Part shown: piece after piece, positions 35,561 through 40,584 of the stretch
Layout of the letters: each line of letters begins with the position of its first letter
Position numbering within the stretch: the first letter of the stretch is position 1
From: Candidatus Thermochlorobacter aerophilus
GTDB lineage: Bacteria > Bacteroidota > Chlorobiia > Chlorobiales > Thermochlorobacteraceae
Reading direction: 5' to 3'
Assembly (NCBI GenBank): GCA_002794105.1
Contig: PHFL01000014.1
Span: 37,103 to 77,686 of the forward strand
Length of the DNA: 40,584 bases
The notes under the pieces: generated by a model
Database searches by the model: none
What the model was told of the DNA's origin: nothing
The model's input: only the letters and a program-made list of their open reading frames with translations
Translations under genes and position numbers: made by a program

Positions 35561-36166
35561 TCACTTCATGAGCACCATTTTCTTGCTCGCCACATACCGA
35601 CCCCTCGCCGACACCGCCTCCAACCGATACACATACACCCCACTGCCCAATCCACTCCCCTCAAACCGCACCTCATACACCCCTGCACCCTGACGCACCC
35701 CACCAACCACCTCCTTCACCATCCGACCTAACATATCATACACCCGCACCCAAACCGCACTCTCCTCCGGCAACACATACCGTATCGTCGTCACAGGATT
35801 GAACGGATTCGGATAGTTCTGCATCAACTCATACTCCCGACTCACGCGCTTGCCCTCTACCTCCACCCGAACCGCATAATCATGAACCGTCCCATCAAAA
35901 TCCACCGACCGCAACGCATACACATAGCGCTCGCCCTCGCGCACCCGCTCATCTATGAACCGATACCGCCGACCCACGGCACTTGTGCCCGCGCCACGCA
36001 ACGCCGCATGCTCTCGGTAGTCAGCAATGACTTCGCCGTTGCGCACCAGCATAAAACCCGCATTGTCTCGCTCCGAGGCCGTCTGCCACTCCAACATCAC
36101 GCCCAGCACCGTCGCCTCTCCCTTGAACCCTACTAACTCCACCGGCAAGGGGTTATCCGTTGGATT
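35553..36166. repeat. Near-identical duplicated block 1 (copy in gene B)
   Basis: Partner of 31023-31635, without indels over the aligned stretch. The coding strand is strikingly rich in G (GTG, GGG, CGG codons), unlike the rest of the gene. Confidence 0.9.
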
Positions 36167-39100
36167 CAATGTGCCCAAAGTAAAGTATTCCAACTGCCCT
36201 ACCGTGCTAAACGCCCCAGCCGGAAACGACGCCGAAGTCAGCGTCCCAGCATTTGCTGGCACAGGCGCCGATTGACCGTAGTTGTCATACGGTCCGTTAA
36301 TCGTGTTAGACCGATGTGCCATGACCACACTCGTGCCCCCTGCATCCACGCCATCATTCGGACCATAGTCTAACGAAATAGACTGTGCGCCCGTCCATGT
36401 TCCACTTACCCGTGAGCCCAGCCAGTAGCGCACATTTGATACTTCTCCCGGTGGCGGTGGAAAGGTGCCGCCCGCCGCACGCGGACTTTGACGAATCTCC
36501 CGAAAGCCGATGATGGCGCTGCTTGCCGTCACATCGTTGAGCGTTAGTGGTCGGTAGTCGTCGGCATCGCCGATGGGGTAGAAGTAGTCTTCGCTGCCCG
36601 TGCCCGTCAGGGTGCGTTCAAGGCGGGCGTTGATGTGTCCTGAAGTGCGTGTGACAGCGCCCGTTGCAGTGTTCAGCACGCGCACCACATCGCTGGCATT
36701 GACGCTGCTAACAATGCCGCCTTGCAGGGTGAGTTGGTCATTAACAAAGACGCTACCGTTGGTGCTTTCCAGTGTTTTGTCGCTGCCCGAGATGGTCAGG
36801 CGGTGGTATTGTGTGTTGGGCGCTGTGCTCGCGTTGCGTGCTGTGATGGTCTGCAGCGCCGTGCCGTTGTAATCCACCGTGCCATTGGTGTTAATGCTGG
36901 TCAAATTCCAGCTATTGGGGATGCCTGAAGCAGGCGATTGTTGCCTAAAAAAGGTCGGCGCATTTGGCGGCGGCAGCAGCGGATTTGAGCCAATCAGCGC
37001 GCCTGTTCCCATACCATGCACATCCCCGATGCGCAGTGTGGCATTTGTGCCCATAATCAAGTTAGAGGTCGCACCAGGCGGGGTTGGTCCAGTCTGTGTG
37101 GCAATCATCTCAGCACCATCTTGTGCAATGAGCGTGCCATTGAGCGTAAAATTGCGGCCGTTGCTGCATGCAATCGATGAGCCGCTGGGCAAGGTAATGC
37201 TCGCCCCCGTAGGAATCTCCCACTTTGCCAAAATGTTGGTCTCGCCGCCTGTGCCCAGCCACACCACGCTCGGCACCGTGAAGGTGGCCGATGCTCCCGT
37301 CAGCCGAATCGTGGGGTCGGCACCGACGCCGAAGCGGTCGCCACTGAAGCGACAAGTGTTTGCCAGCGTGACATTCCCACCAAACTGCAAAGTGTTGGTG
37401 CCTGAACCTGCGGGAAACGACAAGTTGCCCGCTAAGAATAGGGGCACAGAAAACGTGAAATTTCCATTGACGGTCAGTGTGGTGTTGCACAAGTTGTTAC
37501 AGTTGATTCCGCCCATCACCATGCCCACGCCGCCTGTGGCTGAGCTTGCCCCTGAGACATTGCCCGTCACGGTCAGCGTCACGGTGGAGCTTGGACGGTT
37601 GTTGATTACCAACACTGTGTTGCTACTTGATGGAAAGGTGGTTGAGCTGGTGGCACTGCCGATGGAGAGGGTGCCGAAGGTATGGGCAAATGAACCGCCG
37701 CTGCCTACTGGCGTCAGGATGAAGACCCCACGCCAGAGCTCCACGCTGTTTGCCGTGATGTTGCCTTCTACAATGTTTGGGTTGTTGAAGAGGAAAAATG
37801 GTGGTGGTGAGGGGTTTGAGACTACGATGCCGCCGGTGTTGTTGATGACCAAGTTGTTGTAGGTGCGGGCGGTCACGGCTTGGGTCACGATGCCGTTATA
37901 CTCAATCGTGCCGTTGCTGGAAATGCTCGTCAGGTCCCAGTTCGAAGCTGGCGGAGCGAAGCCCGCTGCCGTTCTTCGGATAAAGAGCGGGAAATTGCTC
38001 ACGGGGTTTAAGACCGTACCATCGCCGAGCCCTTGTGGGTCTGCTAATCGGATTCGACCATTGCTTCCCATCGTGAGGATGGAACTGCCTGTCGGTGTTC
38101 CCGTCGTGGTAGCAATTAGTTCTGCGCCGTCTTGGCATGTCAGCACGCCCTGCACACTAAGCGAACGCCCGTTGTTGCACGCCAATACAGAACCTGATGT
38201 CATGGTCAGGCTTGCGCCTGCATTAACTTGCCAATTGCATAGCACATTGCTTTGGTTTCCTGCAGTTCCCAGTAGCACTTCTGGTGGCACTGTGTAGGTC
38301 GCTGATGTTCCTGTAAAGTTTACCTGAAAATTGCCCGGCGTAGCAGTAAAGCGATAGGCATTAAAGCGAGAGTTTGGCGACGAGATGATGAAATTTCCGC
38401 CCAAGTTTAGCGTGTGACTGCCTGACGTGGTTATGCTGGTGTTGCCAGCAAAAAAGAGCGGGATACTGAAGTTAAAGTTGCCACTGATGTTGAAGTTGGT
38501 TACGCATGCCGCATTACAGCTCTGACCGCCCATGATAAGCAATACGCCGCCTGTGGCACTTGGGTCACCCGTTACATTGCCTGTCACATTGAGATTTACG
38601 GTCGTGTTGGCGCGGTTATTGACCACCAGCGCTGTATTACTCGTTAGAGTTGAAAAGTTCGTCGAGCTGGTCGCGCTGCCCATTACAATGTTGCCAATAG
38701 GATGAGTGAGCGTGCCTGACCCTGTCGTTGGCGTGAGCACGCATACACCGCGGCGAATGATGAGCGAATTTGCCGCGACCACGCCATCCGCAATGCAGGG
38801 ATTGCTGGGTGGTGAACCTATAGTCAGACTGCCATTGGGGTTATTGATTTCGAGATTGTTATACGATGTGGCTGGCGTTGCTGTGGAAAGGTCAGTAATA
38901 CGCTGCGTGTTACTTGGACCTGCACCATTATACTCGACGGTACCGGCGCTGGCTAAGCCTGTAAGGTTCCAGTTCTGTGGCGCTCCCCGGCGCGTGATAC
39001 AAAATGCAAATGGTGTTGCAGAACTGCCATTGCCTAAGCCATTTGGGTCTCTCACCACTAACCGTCCATTTGGACCCATTTCCAGACGCGGACTTGTTGA

Positions 39101-39733
39101 CCCTGTGCCTACATTTGCACCCGCTATCTCTCCATCATCTTCTACAATTAGCGTGCCATTGATAAGCAGCCGCCGCGCTGGCACTGCCGCAATCGTTACA
39201 CTCGATCCATTTACTACGTTATAGACCCCATCAATATCCATGACGGTGCTGGCATTTGCCAGCGGGGCGTCTGTAAATACCACATATGGCACATTGTAAG
39301 TTGCCGGGTTTGCTAATGTGCCACCCCTCAGAATCAATCTTGGAGTCGTGGTTCCCGGACCATTGCCATTAAATCGACTGTCCGTATTAGAGATGATGAA
39401 ATTTCCTGTGTTCGCTGTGTTGAGCGTCCCAACAGAAAGCGTCATGCTGCCCACAGACCCTTGAGAATAGCCCGCCAGCCGTCCATTGCACACAATGCCG
39501 ATGCGTGAGGTCGCGATAAAATTGCCTTGCACATCGAGCGTGGCACTGCCGCCATTGCAATTTGGAGACGCCAGTCCCAACGACACGCCTCCATTTATAT
39601 TAGAGTAATTCGCATTTGCCTCAAAATCTCCTGTAACCGTCACTTTGCAGTTGGAATTGGTGGCATTGTTTATCGCGATGGCAGTGTTGACTGTAACTGT
39701 AAGAGGGCACTTGGATAATTGTACTTGATGCAC
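35561..39733 (-). CDS. T9SS-secreted repeat protein B, main segment
   Basis: A 1390-residue open segment, the main part of the second secreted paralog. About three tandem modules of 300-400 residues occur, each with NGTL-type strands, GA-rich QDGAE motifs, a DP/VxGxG turn (RLADPQGLGDGTVL), GTxEYNG and a YNNLVINN ending. A beta-helix or adhesin-like fold is likely. After the modules come a unique segment (IIGFREIRQSPRAAGG, YWLGSRVSGTWTG), a beta-sandwich domain and a type A sorting domain (YELMQNYPNPFNPVTTIRYV) ending KKMVLMK. The first eleven or so residues are out of frame, since the true N-terminus lies in the upstream segment. Expected at the cell surface; its role is unknown. Confidence 0.8.
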   Translation of the reverse strand: MHQVQLSKCPLTVTVNTAIAINNATNSNCKVTVTGDFEANANYSNINGGVSLGLASPNCNGGSATLDVQGNFIATSRIGIVCNGRLAGYSQGSVGSMTLSVGTLNTANTGNFIISNTDSRFNGNGPGTTTPRLILRGGTLANPATYNVPYVVFTDAPLANASTVMDIDGVYNVVNGSSVTIAAVPARRLLINGTLIVEDDGEIAGANVGTGSTSPRLEMGPNGRLVVRDPNGLGNGSSATPFAFCITRRGAPQNWNLTGLASAGTVEYNGAGPSNTQRITDLSTATPATSYNNLEINNPNGSLTIGSPPSNPCIADGVVAANSLIIRRGVCVLTPTTGSGTLTHPIGNIVMGSATSSTNFSTLTSNTALVVNNRANTTVNLNVTGNVTGDPSATGGVLLIMGGQSCNAACVTNFNISGNFNFSIPLFFAGNTSITTSGSHTLNLGGNFIISSPNSRFNAYRFTATPGNFQVNFTGTSATYTVPPEVLLGTAGNQSNVLCNWQVNAGASLTMTSGSVLACNNGRSLSVQGVLTCQDGAELIATTTGTPTGSSILTMGSNGRIRLADPQGLGDGTVLNPVSNFPLFIRRTAAGFAPPASNWDLTSISSNGTIEYNGIVTQAVTARTYNNLVINNTGGIVVSNPSPPPFFLFNNPNIVEGNITANSVELWRGVFILTPVGSGGSFAHTFGTLSIGSATSSTTFPSSSNTVLVINNRPSSTVTLTVTGNVSGASSATGGVGMVMGGINCNNLCNTTLTVNGNFTFSVPLFLAGNLSFPAGSGTNTLQFGGNVTLANTCRFSGDRFGVGADPTIRLTGASATFTVPSVVWLGTGGETNILAKWEIPTGASITLPSGSSIACSNGRNFTLNGTLIAQDGAEMIATQTGPTPPGATSNLIMGTNATLRIGDVHGMGTGALIGSNPLLPPPNAPTFFRQQSPASGIPNSWNLTSINTNGTVDYNGTALQTITARNASTAPNTQYHRLTISGSDKTLESTNGSVFVNDQLTLQGGIVSSVNASDVVRVLNTATGAVTRTSGHINARLERTLTGTGSEDYFYPIGDADDYRPLTLNDVTASSAIIGFREIRQSPRAAGGTFPPPPGEVSNVRYWLGSRVSGTWTGAQSISLDYGPNDGVDAGGTSVVMAHRSNTINGPYDNYGQSAPVPANAGTLTSASFPAGAFSTVGQLEYFTLGTLNPTDNPLPVELVGFKGEATVLGVMLEWQTASERDNAGFMLVRNGEVIADYREHAALRGAGTSAVGRRYRFIDERVREGERYVYALRSVDFDGTVHDYAVRVEVEGKRVSREYELMQNYPNPFNPVTTIRYVLPEESAVWVRVYDMLGRMVKEVVGGVRQGAGVYEVRFEGSGLGSGVYVYRLEAVSARGRYVASKKMVLMK
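36614..38043. repeat. Near-identical duplicated block 2 (copy in gene B)
   Basis: Partner of 32073-33500. Here the reading frame is intact throughout, including the GTGGTGGTGA run at 37801-37810 that is two bases longer than in gene A. Confidence 0.9.
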
Positions 39734-40358
39734 TGCCTAAAGAGAGCCTGCCGATGGTGTGTTCTCGGGTTACATTGTTGTCGGAGCAGAACGACACGAC
39801 GCCGAGCTGCACCTCCATGGTGCCTGTTACCGTGATATTGCCCACAATGTTGGTGATGTTATTGACCGTGAAAGCAGTTGGGAACAAAGTAGTTACAAAA
39901 GTACCCGCATTGTTGACAGTCAGGTTATTGAATTGGGTGGTGCCGGCGCCGCCCACATTCTGCGGTCCTGTGCCATTGAGCGTCACGGTTGCAGTGCTGA
40001 TAAAGCCGCCGCCTGCTCCTACGGAAAGGTTACGCTGAATTTGTATGTCATTCTCAATTGTAACCGTACCTGTGCCCGTCTTAATAAAATCCCGCACAAA
40101 TGTTCCTGCAGGAATGTTCATAATCGTGCCATCGACGTTGTTAAACACCACATCATCACCGTTAATTGGCACCTGATTGCCAACCCAGTTTGATGCCACA
40201 TTCCAATCCCCGCCTGTCGTCAAAGCCCATGTCCGCGTCATTTGCCCTGATGCTTCTTGCGTGAAGAAACTGCTGGCTAACGCAGTCCATACTCCCAGTG
40301 CCATAAAGGCTTTCAGCCAGATGCGCATGGTGCGCCCACTCAAGTAAAATTTCATCAT
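39621..40358 (-). CDS. N-terminal segment of T9SS-secreted protein B
   Basis: 245 residues beginning with a signal peptide (WLKAFMALGVWTALASSF ... EASGQ). A G8-like region (TGGDWNVASNWVGNQVPING) and beta-strand repeats (VTIENDIQIQRNLSVGAGGG, QFNNLTVNNAG, VGNITVTGTMEVQLG) follow. It reads correctly to LGSASSTIIQVPS near 39708. Beyond that it is out of frame, while the other frame continues as LTVTVNTAIAINNATNSN. One frame change near 39700-39715 would join it to the main segment, giving about 1600 residues. ATG at 40358 is the first possible start; ATGs at 40355 and 40328 are alternatives, and none has a clear ribosome binding site. Confidence 0.7.
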   Translation of the reverse strand: MMKFYLSGRTMRIWLKAFMALGVWTALASSFFTQEASGQMTRTWALTTGGDWNVASNWVGNQVPINGDDVVFNNVDGTIMNIPAGTFVRDFIKTGTGTVTIENDIQIQRNLSVGAGGGFISTATVTLNGTGPQNVGGAGTTQFNNLTVNNAGTFVTTLFPTAFTVNNITNIVGNITVTGTMEVQLGVVSFCSDNNVTREHTIGRLSLGSASSTIIQVPSYSYSQHCHRDKQCHQFQLQSDGYRRF

Positions 40359-40439
40359 GGTCAGTTTGCTTTAGGTTGTTTGACAATTCTTGACAAATTA
40401 AGTGAAAACCACAAAAGTGCTTGGCATAACATCGCCCTA

Positions 40440-40476
40440 TCATGCTGAACAAAGTGAGCATCCACGCGCTAGATTC
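40440..40476 (+). repeat. Partial copy of the dispersed palindromic repeat
   Basis: TCATGCTGAACAAAGTGAGC followed by ATCCACGCGCTAGATTC. The second half of the unit is replaced by the nested hairpin element that follows. Confidence 0.6.
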
Positions 40477-40538
40477 ACCTCACCCTGTTTCGGCGATGCC
40501 GAAACGTCCCTCTCCTTTTGGAAATAGTAGGGTGAGGT
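40477..40538. repeat. Nested-hairpin intergenic element
   Basis: An outer 10-bp inverted repeat, ACCTCACCCT (40477-40486) with AGGGTGAGGT (40529-40538), encloses an inner 8-bp stem GTTTCGGC/GCCGAAAC (40487-40505). Between the inner stem and the outer right arm lies CCCTCTCCTTTT. An inverted partial copy occurs near 35364-35376. Confidence 0.6.
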
Positions 40539-40584
40539 TCGCCATCCCTGCCCTGTTGAACTCCGTGACACTCCCACACTGGAT

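Overview
The window looks like chromosome from a member of the Chlorobi/Bacteroidetes (FCB) group, most likely a relative of the phototrophic green sulfur bacteria. Three things point there. Two large secreted proteins end in a type IX secretion (T9SS) sorting domain. The housekeeping order pheT / coiled-coil protein / zapA / 6S RNA / rny is of the FCB kind. A strongly expressed-looking 66-residue protein at 30688-30888 aligns without gaps to the chlorosome baseplate protein CsmA. A relative of Chloroherpeton or Thermochlorobacter would fit, but that placement is inference.

Layout. 1-220 holds the start of lptB (minus strand). 462-4726 is a plus-strand run: gamma carbonic anhydrase-like protein, metallo-beta-lactamase-fold protein, small helix-turn-helix protein, membrane protein with a HiPIP-like cysteine motif, and a SpoU/TrmH RNA methyltransferase. 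4723-21031 is all minus strand: ABC exporter, secreted Asp-box (sortilin/VPS10-like) protein, aconitase, accD, serA, bshB1, a TPR-GGDEF diguanylate cyclase and a periplasmic-propeller histidine kinase. 21111-26237 is plus strand: pheT, a coiled-coil protein, zapA, a 6S RNA candidate and rny. 26328-30888 is minus strand: tatA, a DksA-like protein, ileS and the CsmA-like gene. 31030-40358 (minus) carries two mosaic T9SS-secreted repeat proteins, both interrupted by frameshifts. They share two blocks of nearly identical DNA separated by unrelated sequence.

How genes work together. The histidine kinase and diguanylate cyclase overlap by 8 nt, and bshB1 (bacillithiol-type thiol synthesis) begins 12 nt later, which suggests one envelope-sensing, c-di-GMP and thiol transcription unit. 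ileS, the DksA-like gene and tatA are closely spaced and probably co-transcribed. Aconitase, accD and serA are core carbon metabolism genes. Spacers at 12.3-12.5, 15.1-15.3, 35.4 and 40.4 kb contain a dispersed palindromic repeat, with three copies in tandem at 15086-15313. I saw no insertion sequence, tRNA, rRNA or CRISPR array.

Best leads: the CsmA-like protein, which lacks the histidine that binds bacteriochlorophyll in CsmA; the kinase-cyclase-bshB1 unit, which has no receiver domain; the membrane-anchored HiPIP-like protein; and the mosaic, frameshifted T9SS paralogs.
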